Assembly (NCBI GenBank): GCA_007922225.1
Contig: ML679969.1
Span: 22,546,509-22,610,508, forward strand
From: Emydura subglobosa
Taxonomy: Eukaryota; Chordata; Testudines; Chelidae
Direction: 5' to 3'
DNA length: 64,000 bases
Shown here: positions 23,320-38,300 of the stretch, one piece after another
Layout: each line of letters starts with the position of its first letter
How positions within the stretch are numbered: the stretch's first letter is position 1
Notes under the pieces: model-generated
Database searches by the model: none
What the model saw: the letters and a program-made list of their open reading frames with translations, nothing else
What the model was told of the DNA's origin: nothing
Position numbers and translations under genes: made by a program

Positions 23320-26300
23320 GGAGGCTTTCAAGAAACACACTGAACTTGTTAGCAACTGCCATTATACATAAACACCTGTTAATGTGGTTACTGTATATAA
23401 GACTTCTTGATTTCTATAGTATTTCCTACTGCCAAACAACTTCCTTATAATCAACTTCCTGGATCTAATCGGCAAATTTGCTAGTGTGCCTTATTCAAGA
23501 GCACCTTGAATATGGATAAAATGTAAAATTAAGGTAACCTTCTCAAAGGTCCCATTAAAACAAGCCTAAGTATTGTAGCATGCTTAGGATACTTTTAAGA
23601 TTTTTTAAATAAATGCATGCAACTTCATTATGAGATGTGAGCTCATGAGTTAGAGGGTTTAAACTCTATTAAAAGCTGTGTCATAATTTGGATTCTTGAC
23701 AACGAGAACAAAGTAACTAAAATCTCTCCTGATCATCTTCAGGAGTTTAATTTACATTAATAAAGTCTGGAGAAAATATATGTTAGTGGAACAACAGCAA
23801 TTTCAGTGACTGCCAGTAAATTTCGGTTACTACCAGTAGAAACAACATATGCAGTTAAATTTTCTGAAGTCCACTCATGGTTGTATTATTGGAAATATAT
23901 TAAGATACATACTTGTGCCACTTTACTAAATTTAACTGGCACTAACTATCTAAAGAAATAAAAGTAAAAACTTCATTTTAGAAAAAAATCAAATTTTCAT
24001 AAAGAGATTCTTCATCGGTTAGACTCTGTAGTAAGTCAGTTTTATGATATTAACTGATAGCAAGCAGGATATTTATGGTCACTTTGTTAAATACTGCACA
24101 TTCTGAACATGAAAGGGTTTTCAGTTAGATATAAAATATTTGTCAAATAAATAAAATGTTTGTCATAAGTAAACTGAAGTTTTCAAATAGTAAAAATTCA
24201 GTATGTTTCATATTTCACTTTCAAGCTAACTAAATTTAGGAATGTACAAAACAAATCTCTCTTAAAGCATTAAACTATTTATGGTATAAGTTTAGAAAAT
24301 TTAGCTATAACATTTTGTGGAAGATACAAAGTAACATTAGCACAAAAACCAGCTAAATTCCACTCTATTACTGAGTTGATCACTGCAAATTCTCCTTTCA
24401 CCATTGCTGTTACATGACAAATTAAGACCATTTAAGCTAGTGATTTAAAATGTGACAATGTGACTACTAGCCATTTAAATGTACATTGATTATACGCTCC
24501 TTTTAGAGATTTGTGCTAGACACACAAAACATTTGTTATAGCAATACCCAATCCCAAAATTCAGCTCTTGCAAATCACATATATTAAACCTAAGATTTTC
24601 CTCAATATTCTCTGAAATTTCAGATTAGATTTTTAGTGAGAACATTTAAGAATAATCCAGGCTCACACCTGTTAAAAGGTAAATTAACTCCTGTTTAATG
24701 CTCTGAAGAAACATGACTTGGTGACAAGGGACCTAAAAAATGTCAGAAAGCAGGACCTACCAATCCCTCTCTCCCTTACATACTAGCGAGTTTCCCTTGA
24801 ATTAAGTTATACATCACCCTCTAGAGGAAGCTGATCTTGTGACATTTATCGCAACTATCCCACAGTATCCAATATGGCTTGAGGGAAGACTGCAAAATTG
24901 CAGTCTGTCCTGATACATGTACTTGATTTTGGCAAGTTACTAATTTGGAGGTTGTTGTGAGACTGTTAGCAAAAAGTCTTATTCCATATTTCTAAAAAGT
25001 TTGAGATGAAATTAAGAGGATAGGGCAACGACTAACTGAAGAGGAAAAAAGACAGGAGAATAAAGACTAAGGGACAGACGAAAGGAGTTGAGAAGAGGTG
25101 AGAGATGTTGGATAAAAAACACAAACTAAAAGCAGGACAGTCCGGACTGACCTGCCTATGAATATAATTGTGGCTACATATTTAGATCTTTCACACCTCC
25201 ATCAAAAAATAGAAATTCCGGTTAGATACCTGAAGCGAGCTTCACAAAGATGATACCTCTTTCCATAATGTAGCTAGCAAATGTAACCTTATGTGGGGTA
25301 AACCTTTATTCATCTCTACTTGTATCTTCAGACACTTATTGGCAAGGCCAGGAATATTTTGATTTTTGCTTTTCATCCAGACAGCCAATGTAGCATATTC
25401 ATCCTGTGGGTCCACCACCATTTGATCCCTTGTAGCGTGCCACATTTTAAATTTTGTAAACAGTAATCATATTACTTAAACAACTGATATTTAGAATTTA
25501 TACTGAAAACATGAGTCAATTTTATAAATAAGCACTAAAGGGATAGATGGTCTTGCATCTGTATTTAGAGTCTAGATTGTGTTTAAACCGTATCAATGCT
25601 TCCAGCAGAAAGAGTAGTGGTACATTTGTCAGTACAAGTGACAAAAATGTTTTCATACTTCACTGGAGACAACTGCCACACTAAATAAATCCATGTACGG
25701 TTATACGTAAAATTCTATAGAAGATTTAAAACAAAACTAGTCATGTTTTCAGGTTTCCTAATGGCAACTTCTAATTGCTCACAACAAGATTTCCTTAAAA
25801 TATGATAAAAAAAAAGATGAGGCCACAGGGCTGCTATAATAGGTCTCCAATAAAAGGAAGTTTAGTGCTTTGTCTTCAGCAATTTGGCAAACAGATAGGA
25901 AAAAACCTCATGTTAGAATTTGGAAGAGTCTAAAGATTAATAGCACTAAGAAGAAAATAAATATTCTTAAGCAAGTATTCCCAAATTGGAAAACCGCAAG
26001 ATGTGTTTTTGGAGGGGAGGAGAGAAAGGAAAACTGAGCACACAAGTTAATGCAAATATATGTATATTTCTTAACCCACCTGCTATTAGGTCATCAAGAG
26101 TGTCGGTAAGCGTCTGTGCTGGAGAGGCAACCATTAATCCGTCTGGTTCTTGAACTAAGAGCCCCTGCCCATGTCCAGCAATTTGCTGCTGCTGTCCTAC
26201 ATTTTGCTGATTACCTAATACTTTCTGAAGTTCAAGAGAATCTGTCCCATTATAACCTAAATTACTGGAAAAATTACATTGCGGTGTTGGCAAAGGCTGG

Positions 26301-29300
26301 ATAGGGACAAACTCTATTTGTTCAGCAGGTGGTGAAGACTGTTGCAGCTCATCATCTTTAGACAAGATTGTGTCAACCTGAGGTAACCCTGAAAAGTTAT
26401 CCTCTGGTAGACCCTCATCTCCTTCCACTTCTGGGAAGACACCTGTGTGTGAGCACTGCTGCTGCAGGGGAAGTGGTGTGTCTGTCTGACCTTTGGTCTC
26501 CAAATATTCTTTGGTAAACTGCTGTTGTGTTTTCATCTGCAACTGCCTTTCCACTTTCTGCAGCTCTTTCAATATTTTCTTCTTCTTCTGTACTTGTTCT
26601 TCTCTGTTCTTTTTAAGTTCTTCAATTTTATCTTTATTCAAAGGTTCACCTTGAATTAATTCCAATGATTTAAGCTGTGCTTTTTCAATAGCACTAATTC
26701 TCTGTCCAAGTTCATTCAGCTTGCCTTCAGTCTCTTCTACTATGCATTCCAAAGGCTGGTATGGGTGAAAAGGTGGCAGTAGATCCTGATCTGCTACCTG
26801 CAGGGAACTTGACTTCTGCTTGGATGTACCTAAGCACATGAAAAATGTTTGAAAAAATGCCATGCTGAAGTTACCCCACACCTCCCCTCTCTCCCAACCC
26901 AAAACTTCATAACTAAAGCTGCACACCTGTCAAACCATATTAAGGTGAAGTAGATTATTAAAACCTACACTCCATATTAGGAGAGATGGCACAAGACAAA
27001 CATAACTGGAATTTTAAATGCTGATCCTAATAATCCTTTGTAATATAGATCTTTTAAGTTTAAAATGCCTTCTTGATGCTCACGACAATGGGTATCAGGG
27101 AAATCAAATCAGAAGGAGCAGCACATTTCTGTTTTAGTAATTTATTGACTGAGTGGTTTGAGTAAAGTTGCTCTAATATGCAGAGAAAATTAGCAAACTA
27201 AATCCAGCAACAGTAAAAACCCTCTTACAGACACCTAACTTTCAAAACCAAAGTTACAGACAAGGGTGTTCATACTGAAGGGAAACAAACTTTACAATGT
27301 ATTGGTATTTCATTTCTGGACCACATTTTCCAAATTCCTCCCTTTGGTTCAGATATCAGAATCCTGGCAACAAACTTAAAAAAAATAAAATACCTGCACT
27401 ATGGCCATGTCCACACTTGCACTTATGTCAGCAAAACTTTTGTCACTCAAGGGGTGAAGAAAAAACACCCCTCTGAGCGAGAAGTTTTCCTGGCATAAGT
27501 GCTCACATGCACAGCAGAAGACACTCTCCCATCGGCATAATGTGGCTACACATGAGCTCTTACAGCAATACAGCTGTGCCGCTGCAAGCTTGTAAGTGTA
27601 GACACGGCCTTATTTTTAATTAAATATGGACAATTATTTGTAAGAGTATGGAAAAGAAGAACAACCTATTTCTTGCTTGATCTTCTCCACTGAAGGGACA
27701 CCACAAGAGCAGCTCTGGTCAATGTTAAGAATTTAAAAATCCCTCTTCAAAACCAATCTAACAAAATATAAATACTCCATCCCACACCAGCATCTATGGG
27801 TGTGCTTACAAGCAATCACAGCCCTGAAGGCCAGCCTCAATTTGAGAAACAGCAAAAAGTGTACACTGCTCCGTGATAGTTCCAACTGACCAAACTTACA
27901 AGAATAAATCTATGAGGTGTTTAGATACCAAATGTAATATTAATACGAAAAAAATTAAAAGGAGAGAAACCTTTAGCTTATTTTATCAGACACCAATTCT
28001 CACAGTAATAGTCATTTAATATGTTGAAAAAGTACAATAGGTACATGTTTAATTAAAGAGTTAAAACTTGAAAATTTACAAGCAGGCTAACCTAATTCTG
28101 CATCAAAAGCTGGAATTTAAAAAAATAAAGAATGAAAGTTTTAGACATGGCTATTTAAGAATCAAATTACCCAGATCAGAATATGTTGAAGAAAAACTCA
28201 ACTTCACTATGCAAAATCTTAGATGTATAAAGATACTGAATCATTTTTAGACAGAATTACTCAATCATCTGGATTTCACAATTTTAGAATCATAGATTAA
28301 TAGGGCTGGAAGGGACCACGAAGGGTCATCTAGTCCAGTCCCCTGCACTCATGGTAGGACTAAGTAATATCTAGAACATCCCTGACAGGTGTTTGTCTAA
28401 CCTGCTCTTAAAAATCTCCAATGATGGAGATTCCACAACCTCCTTAGGCAATTTATTCCAGTGATTAACCACCCTGACAGTTAGGAAGTTTTTCCTAATG
28501 TCCAACCTAAACCTCCCTTGCTGCAGTTTAAGCCCATTGCTTCTTGTTCTGTCCTCAGAGGTTAAGAACAATTTTTCTCCCTCCTCCTTTTAACAACCTT
28601 TTATGTAACTGAAAGCTGTTATGTCCCCCCTCAGTCCGCTCTTCTCCAGGCTGAACAAACCCAATTCTTTCAGTCTTGCCTCATAGGTCATGTTTTCTAG
28701 ACCTTTAGTCATTTTTGTTGCTCTTCTCTGGACTTTCTCCAATTTGTCCACATCTTTCCTGAAATATGGCACCAGAATTGGACACAATACTCCAGTTGGG
28801 GGCCTAATCAGCGCGGAGTAGAGCAGAAGAATTACTACTCATGTCTTACTTACAATACTTCTACTAATACATCCCAGAATGCTTTTTTTGCAAAAGCATT
28901 ACACTGTTGAATCATTTAGCTTGGGGTCCACTCCTTCTTAAGCAGTCATTTCCCATTTTGTACTTGTACAACTGATTGCTCCTTTCTAAGTGGAATACTT
29001 TGCATTTGTCCTTATTGAATTTCATCCTATCTAACTCAGTCCATTTTCCAGTTTGTCCAGATCATTCTGAATTATAATCCTATCCTCCAAAGCACTTGCA
29101 ACCCCTCCCATCTTGGTATTGTCTGCAAACTTAATAAGTGTTCTCTCTATGGCATTATCTACATCATTGATGAAAATATTGAACAGAACCGGACCCCAGA
29201 ACTGATCACTGTGGAACCCCACTCGTTATGCCCTTCCAGCATGACTGTGAACCATTGATAACTACTCTCTGGGAACGATTTTCCAACCAGTTTTGCACCC

Positions 29301-32300
29301 ACCTTACAGTAGCTCCATCTAGGTTGTATTTACCAAGGGTGTTTTTTGTTTTGTTTTGTTCTTTTAAAAAGAGACAGTCATGCGGGACAGTATCAAAAGC
29401 CTTACTAAAGTCAAGGTATACCACATTTACCGCCTCCCCCCATCCACAAGGCTTGTTACCCTGTCAAAGAAAGCTATCAGGTTGGTTTGACATGATTTGT
29501 TCTTGACAAATTCATGCTGTTACTTATTACCTTATCTTCTAGATGATTACAAATTGATTGCTGAATTATTTGCTCCGTTATCTTTCTAAGTACAGAAGTT
29601 AAGCTGACAGGTCTGTAATTACCCAGGTAGTCCTTATTTCCCTTTTTGTAGATGGGCACTATATTTGCCCTTTTCCAATCTTCTGGAATCTCTCCTGTCT
29701 TCCAAGACTTTTCAAAGATAATCACTAATGGCTCAGCTATCCCCTCAGTCAGCTCCTTGGGTATTCTAGGATGCATTTCATCAGGCCCTGGTGACTTGAA
29801 GACATCTAACTTGCCTAAGTAATGTTTAACTTGTTCTTTCCCTATTTTAGCATCTAATCCCGCCTCATTTTCACTGGCATTCACTATATTAGATGTCCAA
29901 TTGCCACCAACTTTCTTGGTGAAAACCAAAACAAAAATCATTTAGCACCCCTGCCATTTCTGCATTTTCTGTTATTCCCCCACTCCCCTTAATTGAATAA
30001 CAGGCCTACCCTGTCCTTGGTCTTCCTCTTGCTTCTAAATGTATTTGTAGAATGTTTTCTTGTTACCCTTTATGTCTCTAGCTTGTTTGATCTTGTTTTG
30101 TGCCTTGGCCTTTCTAATTTTGTCCCTGCATACTTGTGTTATTTGTTTATATTCATCCTTTGTAATTTGACCTAGTTTCCACTTTTTGTAGGACTTTTTT
30201 TGAATTTTAGATCACTTAAGTAAGATCTTCTGGTTAAACCAGGGTGGTCTCTTGCCATACTTCCTATCTTTCTTATGCAATGGGATAGTTTGCACTTGTG
30301 CCCTTAATGTCTCTTTGAAAAAAACTGCCAACTGTCTTCAATTGTTTTCCCTTTTAGACTTGCTTCCCATGGGATCTTTCCTACCAACTCCCTGAGTTTG
30401 CTGAAGTCTGCCTTCTTGAAATCCATTGTCTTTATTTTGCTGTTCTCCCTCCTACCATTCTGTAGAGTCATGAACACTATCATTTTATGACTACTTTTGC
30501 CCAAGCTGCCTTCCACTTTCAATTCTCAACCAGTTCCTCCCTGTTTGTCAAAATCAAATCTAGAACAGCCTCTTCCCTAGGATCTTTCTCCACCTTCTGA
30601 AATAAAAAATGGTCTCCAATACATTCCAAGAACTTGTTGGATAGTCTGTGGCCTGTTGTGTTATTTTCCCAACAGATATCTGACTAGTTGAAGTCCCCCA
30701 TCACCACCAAGTCCTGTGCTTTGGATGATTTTGTTAGTTGAATTGTTTAAAAAAAGTCTCATCCACCTCCTCTTCCCGGTTTGGTGGTCAGTAGTAGACC
30801 CCTACTATGACATCACCCTTGTTTTTTACCCCTTTTATCCTTACTCAGAGACTTTCAACAAGTCTCTCTCCTATTTCCATCTTAACCTCAGTCCAAGTGT
30901 ATACATTTTTAATATATAAGGCAACGCCCCCTCCCTTTTTTCCCTGCCTGTCCCTCCTGAGCAAGCTGTACCCTTCTGTACCAATATTCCAATCATGTGT
31001 ATTAGCCCACCAAGTCTCTATGATGCCAACTATGTCATAGTTGTGTTTATTTACTAGCATCTCAAGTTCTTCCTGCTTATTCCCCATACTTCTCGCAATA
31101 AGCACATGTATTTAACATCAATTATTTTAAAACAAGGCACTTCATCAAATCCAAGGAAGTATACCAGACATTAAAAGCAGAAAGCTAGACATTAAGGTGA
31201 AACTCAAATGCAAGCAAAATTCAGAATGAATAATGCTGATTCACATACAAGTATAGTAAAAGGTTGTACAAAAAACCTTATTTAGTCTTGTTTTCCGTAT
31301 TTCTCTTGCTTATGGAAGAATCCGTGCTGAATCTTCACCTGTCACCTGCATCATCTTCCTCTGATTCTGGAGCAGCAATTGCCCCACATACAACAGAGCA
31401 GCCTAAGGATTGTTCCATATTGCTCTGGCTGCAACAATCCCATTTGGGACCATGGTACAGGAATAGATCAAATATAGTGTCTTGTGCTCCAGCTCTACCC
31501 CACCCCACCTCACCTCTGTCCCCAAAATGCTGCCTCATGGGGTGAGATGAGGGAGCAGAAAACAGAGCAGGCTATGTCAGCTTTAGCCACTCAACAGTTT
31601 CCCTAAATCAGGAGGAATCCTCAGCAATTCAAAGTGGCTGGACCAGGGCTAAGGATTGAAGCCACTGTGTTTAATAGATAACTTCTCCTTCACTCAGCTT
31701 TGCTTCATATTGTGAGAACAGTGATCACTTTCAGACCCTTTTTGACTCTAGCTCAGCTCCTTCTGCCCACTTCATTAAAAACTCCTTTGTGATTGAAGAT
31801 TTGTATGCTTTGTCTTGCTTCAGAACAGGGATTCTGGGGAAGTCTTAGGTTACTTGGACAGGCCATTTTAAAATGATGGAACTTAGGAAAATTTGGTGGT
31901 TCCTATTTCCAAAAAACTGTGTCACACTACAAAAATGGCTTGACCCAATGGAGACTTCAGCAAAGCTTTACCTATTTTTCCCACTGCTATAAAGTTTTCC
32001 AAAAAAAGCACCAATCACGGCTGATAGGTAAGGATCCAATTCTGTCATGGAAGTCATGGATTCTGTGACTTCAATGGACCTCTGTGAGATCTTCGGCTTC
32101 AGCCTACTATAGTGGTGGGGCCAGACAGGAGCAGCGTGGCCCTCAGCGCTGGCAGTCAGCCCCAGGGGCTGGGTCAACACCAGAGGAGTGGCAGGGCTGG
32201 AGCTGTTAGTCCTCCACCCCCAGGTATTTTTTAGTAAAAGTCAAGGACAGGTTATGGGCTTCTGGGAATTTTTGTTTATTGCCCACAGCCTATCCGTGAC

Positions 32301-35300
32301 TTTTACTAAAAATACCTGTGACTAAGTCTTACTCAGAGGGAAAGTTTACTTTACAGAATTGAAGCTGCAGTCTGGGCTTCTGCTTAGCAGAACTTTGTAG
32401 TACCTACATGCTTTCCCTAGTGGTTCAGTTTGCCCGCCTGTAGGATTAGGCTTCTCAAGCAGTGCTTTTTATTACTCCCTGGACCTAGATCAAAGCAGAA
32501 TTTTTATAGAACTCTATTTTGCCTATACAATCAATTTTACAATGATATGAAGAGGGAGCCAAATAATGAATATATACAATATATAGACACAAGTTTTCTC
32601 TTTATTCTTTGAAGAACTTATTCAGGAAAACAATAGAAATTTTTCTTTTTCAACAAAGATTCCAAAAGTAGAATTACAGGTCAAATGCAGGGCAAAAATT
32701 AATAGTGTTCAACCAAACAGCTCGGCTAAACAAAGGTTAGGTCAACCCAGCTACGTCACTCAGAGCAGTGAAAAATCCACATACCTGAGCAACATATTTA
32801 GCCGACCTAACCCCCAATGTAGATAGTGCTAGGTCAATTGAAGAATTCTTCCATCAGCGTAGCCTGCCTCTTGGGAGGTGGATTACCTATACCAATGGGA
32901 GAACCTCTCTCACTGGCACAATCAGTGTCTACACCTGTAGTGTTTGAAGTGTAGACTAGCCCAAATTCTGTGTGCTCAATGCCTCCACTAGCTTGACTCC
33001 CTGGGAATGGAAATAAAGTTTTATCTAATTTAAAAAATAAAATGGTTTTCCTTATTTGAAATTCTCAATGCTTCCTGACTTCTTGGAGATATCCCAGCAT
33101 GCATCATTCTCTCACCACATATACCAGAGAGCCTCCTACTATGTGTGATATTCCATCCATCCTAGGGCTTTGTACTATCATCATAGTATCTGAGTGCTTT
33201 CCAAATACAATTGATAGCAATAGCAAATTCCTAGCCCCAATGTTCCATTCTGTTATGTTCGCTGAACTGAAATACCAAGAGGATTTCAAAGAAGGGGAAA
33301 TTTTATAAAAAATTAGAGAAAACAATTTGAGCTGGTTGGTTGAGACTCAACATAGAAATCTGAGTTTAACTCAATTTTTGGTTTTGCATTGCAGTATACA
33401 TTTAAGGTGAAGAGGGGTCAATTAATTTTAAAATATTGTAAATTAATGTAACCACTTTAGTACCTTTAAAATTAAGTTTTATAGCTAGACTAATCCAGTA
33501 GTTACATTTATAGTCACTGAAGGTATTTTTCAAGTTATTTCCTTTTACCTTGATAAAATACATACAGGTATAAGGAAAGAAAATACCAAATCAGTTGTCT
33601 CCAGTCAACTTACTGTCAAATTAAAATGTTACTCTGACAAAGGTTTAATAAATCTAGCTTCACAAGAATCTTTTTCCTTGAAGTCTCTTGCTGAGAAACT
33701 AAGTATTAGATGCTGAGCTGCCCTCCCATCATTCCCAAGGTTATTTTATTGTCGTCTCTGGACTTTTGCTAAAAAGGGGAGCTCAGACAGCCTCTCCCTG
33801 ATAGCTAATGCTATCCTTCAGGAAAGCGAAGTTGCAATTTAACAAAACTAGATTATAATTATAACTGTTTCCAGATTTTAATGCAAACATTAACTTTATC
33901 CCCCTACTTGGGGAGAAAACCAGCCTGGTTATCACATGAAAAGCTTCTTTTTAATTCTCCCTTCTAAAAATACATGAATTCTAACAGCATCAGCATGGTT
34001 TTGTACAAAGACCTCACCCTTCTGGTTTATATCAGGTATAGGAGGCTCTTAGGCCTATCCTGCAGTGGTGTATAGAGTCCTTTAAGTCTGTGGCTTAAAT
34101 GTTCAAGGTGGATATGGGAAAAACTGATCTGTGACCTGAATCCAGAGTATCCAATCTCTAACCATTTACAGGAAAGATTAATCCAGTCCACAGCATGGTG
34201 TTGGATAAATCTGGGGATGGTAGTGTGGACAGTAATGAACTGCATGTTTTTCACCTGCAATTATAACAGCAGGGAGGTGTTTAATCATTTAGTCTCTAAC
34301 TAGTGGGTGGGTTCAGTTTTCAGAACATTACAAAACTTTCTGCAGGACAGTAAATATCTGTGGCCTGTAATTTTGGGGATGGTATGAGGGGGTAAGAGGG
34401 AAGAATAAAGATTAGTGTTTGAATCTTACATGTTTATTAAGACTTTGAAATTTATACTGTAGTTCAAAACGGTTTTTGTTAGTAACTACAATCTTCAAGT
34501 ATTTAAAAATTAATATCTAAAATATGTTTTTCTGGAATAATCCAAAATTCACTTCACACTTTCAGAGGCTTAATTGCAAAGATCTACAAACTGTATCAGT
34601 TAAGCACAGTCATGAGGTTTGCTCTGACAGCAGATCCAAAATGGTCACATTGATGATGGATTTCATGGTTCCACAATTAAGTTCTGCAGGAGGCCACATT
34701 TAGCTATACTTGTGACGCCATTACTTAAGACTGGGATATCAAATGTAACATTATCACTTCACTACAGCATAAAATGAAAGGGAAAGATGGACTGATGGCA
34801 GAAATCTTCATTCAAACAAATCACATTTTAAATAAGCAGGTTATTTTCAGATCTCCTTGGTGTATAACTATCCTTAACACCTACTGCATTTATAGATACA
34901 GCAGGTACCTAAGATCAAGGCAATGTTCATACTTAGACTTTTGAAATACAGATGCAAAAGTTTAAAGCTCAAATGCCAGGCAATCATGAATTAAGTCAAG
35001 CCTTTAAAATTTTCTTTTCTTTTTAAGATTAATTTTTAACAGGTATCAGTGGACATCTGACACATTGGTACAAAGAGTAATAAAAATTCAATTGATTTAT
35101 GTCAATTTACTTAGGAAGCTTTAACATGCAGATTCATATTACAGATTGCTGAACGAGAGTGATTACAATTTTAAACACACACTATGTATGCTAATTTAAT
35201 AGGCTGTAAATACAGAACCCAAATCATAACTCTGCAATAATTTATTTATACCACAATATAAAAAGCCATGTAAATACTCAAAGTGTCTTATTTAAATTGT

Positions 35301-38300
35301 ATTAATGTTCTGTATTTAATTGTATGCATAAAATCATTAGAATTTTGCAAGTTAGTTAGCAGAGTTACTATATCTGGGATAATTTGTTTGTTGGGATTCC
35401 CAACAAGTAAGTTTTTTATTCCCATATTATAAAAATCTGTTTATATTGCTATAATTTTTTAGTTTTATACCAGTTATTGTAAGTTATTTTAAAAATATGC
35501 ATATTAAGAACAGCTGTAATTTGATAAGCATGCACAATTGTGCATCTTAAATCTGACTTTATACTCAAAACTATAATGCCATAGATAGAAACACAAGATT
35601 GACTTCAGTACATGAGACCATAAGAACAGCCATACTGGGTCAGACCAATGATCACTCTAGCCCAGTATCCTGTCTTCTGACAGTGGCAATCAAGTGATTC
35701 ATCCAGTCAGCCATTTCCAGCCTCTGGCAAACAGCAATCCCTGCCTATCCTGGCTAATTGCCATGGATGGACCTATCCTTCATGAACTTATGTAGTTCTT
35801 TTGTGAATCCCATTATAGTCTTGGCCTTCACAACATCCTCTGGCAAAGAGTTCCAAAGGTTGACTGTGCGTCGTGTGAAGAAATACTTCCTTCTGTTCGT
35901 TTTAAACCTGCTACCTATTAATTTCATTTGGTGACCCCCCTAGTTTTTGCGTTTATGAGGAGTAAATAACACTTCCTTATTTACTTCCTCCACACAATGG
36001 TCAATATAATTTTTAAAGCCAGCACTGCAACACCTACTTTAAAGAAAAAGTTGGGAAAATTAAAAGAAACATCTAATCTCCAAAGCAACTGTTATGAGTT
36101 GGTCTTTATAATATTTGTTTAGCATGGAACTAAGGTTGAGGGCCACTGAAAAACCAGTTGTTGCTAGAAAAGAATGTCAATAACTATTAGGTAATCTCAA
36201 ATGACATGGGAGAAAGTTGCTCAATACATGCTCAGACAGTAAGAAAGTGGAAGCAAGAAAAGTAACAAGAATAAATATTTAAGAACAGGCTACACAACCA
36301 TTTGCTAGTTTCTTCATTTGCAATGAGTAACATCATTTGCTCTACACTGCTTAGACCTCTCCCCATCATGGTTTTCTCCAGGGTCCAATCCTACCACTCA
36401 TAATCCCACTCTTGACCCTATGTTTTGAGAATTCAACCCTAACTATCACGTTCATGCAAAGAATACCAAAGTCATTGCTTCAGTCCTTGCCTTATCTTTT
36501 ACCTGCTTCAAATCCTCGATCTCATATTAAATTTTCATAAACTCAATACATCTCAAACTGGAATTCAAACTGACAGTATTCCTTTCCAACTCTTTATTCC
36601 CTTCACTGAAATCTTATTAACTTTACAGGTAACTGTTTGGTTTTACTCACAGATCTCCCAAGTATATAAATAGTCATACTACTCCAAAGCATTGCAACAC
36701 AATACCTTGACTATTCTCAAATTCATTCATATCGCTCTCTCCTCTCATCTAGGTTGTAATTCTTTCACAATCTTCCTACATCTCAGTACGTACTGCAAAG
36801 CTAAATTTGTGCAAAACTTGGCTGTTGTCTTCACAGACTTGATTTCCATCAAGAAATTCAATACAATCTTTCATCCCCATAGTTTTAGGTCTTCCAGGAA
36901 TTTGCCATTCTAGTCATTCTGACTTCTGATCTGTGTGCTATTCCCTACAGAGCCCTGGTCTACACTACAAATATGTTGGTGTGGAAAATCCATATCCCTG
37001 AATGACACAGTTATACCAGCCTAACTTCTGGTGTGAACAGTGCAATGTCGACAGGAGAGCTTCTCTGCCTGACAGTAGCAACTGTCTCATGGGAGGTTGA
37101 GTACCTACAACAACGGGAGAAGCCACAGCTCTCCCATCGATATAGGTAGCATCCTCACTAAGCACTACAATACACAGCTGCACCACTTCAGAGATTTAAG
37201 TGTAGACAAGCCCAGAGAAACCAGTTTGTCACCTTTCACAATGAATGACAGATCTCTCCCTATGTTGCCCTTCTAAAGTCCAAGCTCTAAACTCTTAAAT
37301 TTTGAGACATTTTTGGAATATTAATGACATCTCTAAGATTTGTGTTTTTTTACTTACCTAAATAGCAGACTACTGTTTCACAGCAATAGCAGAATCTACA
37401 AGGACTTGGGTATCATCTGCAAGTTTGGTCATGGTATTATTTATCCCCCCCAAATATCTGACACAGTGAGATTGGAAACAGCGATATAGAAAACTGCTTG
37501 CTTTTTAAAATTTTAGTTGGTCAAAAAATGCTTTAGAGTGTGGACACTACTCTTCACCATTGTGTCACAAACATCTTTGGACCAGATACCACAATTTAAC
37601 AACCATTGTTCTAGAACAAGAATTTTTACCTTAATGATAAAAGGCTGGGTTTCTATTGTCTGTCTAACTTTATAAAGATCAGTCATTTTAGAGGGATAGA
37701 CGGGGGTTGAAATGTAATTGCTAGCTAATCTGATCACATTCCAGTTCAGCTCTCAATTTGGCAGTCTTGAACAACATGACTTTGCCTGCAAGCGTCAGAA
37801 GTTAGAAGACAAACTGCAGAGCTTAAGGAAGTCTGGGATTTGTTTTCACCCATCCAGTTAACAGCAGTTAAAGACAGATTTCCGAAAGTCTTCAGCTAAT
37901 TTTATACTGACTTACTGAAATCAGGGCATAAATCAGAACTCACTTCAGCAAGAATGATAGATACCCTCTAAGAAATATTTCCTCACTGGATCAGATATCT
38001 ACTGTACAATATTTGCATTTATACACTGGCAATCACTGTACCTCTAGATATTCAATATCAGCTTTTTGTAATTTTATTCTAGTTAAAAGTCAGATTCAGT
38101 CCATTTCTCATCACGATTGGACTTCAGAAGGCATAAACCCATAGTTTATTATTTTAAAAATGTATTTAATGGCTTATTCAAAGAATAAGCTCCAATAGCC
38201 TTCCTCTGATTTTTAGATTGAATCAGACTATATTTTTAAAAATCTCTAAGGTTTAGGGTTAGATTTTCAAATGCACTCAGCACTAGCCTGACTCTGTTCT

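Larger units (their letters stand above)
17077..26079. other. ANKHD1 intron, 9003 bp
   Basis: A long AT-rich intron between the linker exons. It holds a CR1 tail (22019-22115) and an inverted-repeat element (23011-23578). A 19-base T run lies at 19040-19058. The stretches 17077-22018, 22116-23010 and 23579-26079 show no other repeat, RNA gene or exon that I can support. Confidence 0.65.

Noticed and set aside
26080..26829. ANKRD17 instead of ANKHD1
   Set aside because: The linker and the post-ankyrin helix fit ANKHD1 better than ANKRD17 as I remember both. The two paralogues are close, so a direct alignment would settle it.
28285..31112. CR1 as an active LINE
   Set aside because: RT frames are broken, the FADD box reads FADN and the 5' part is missing.
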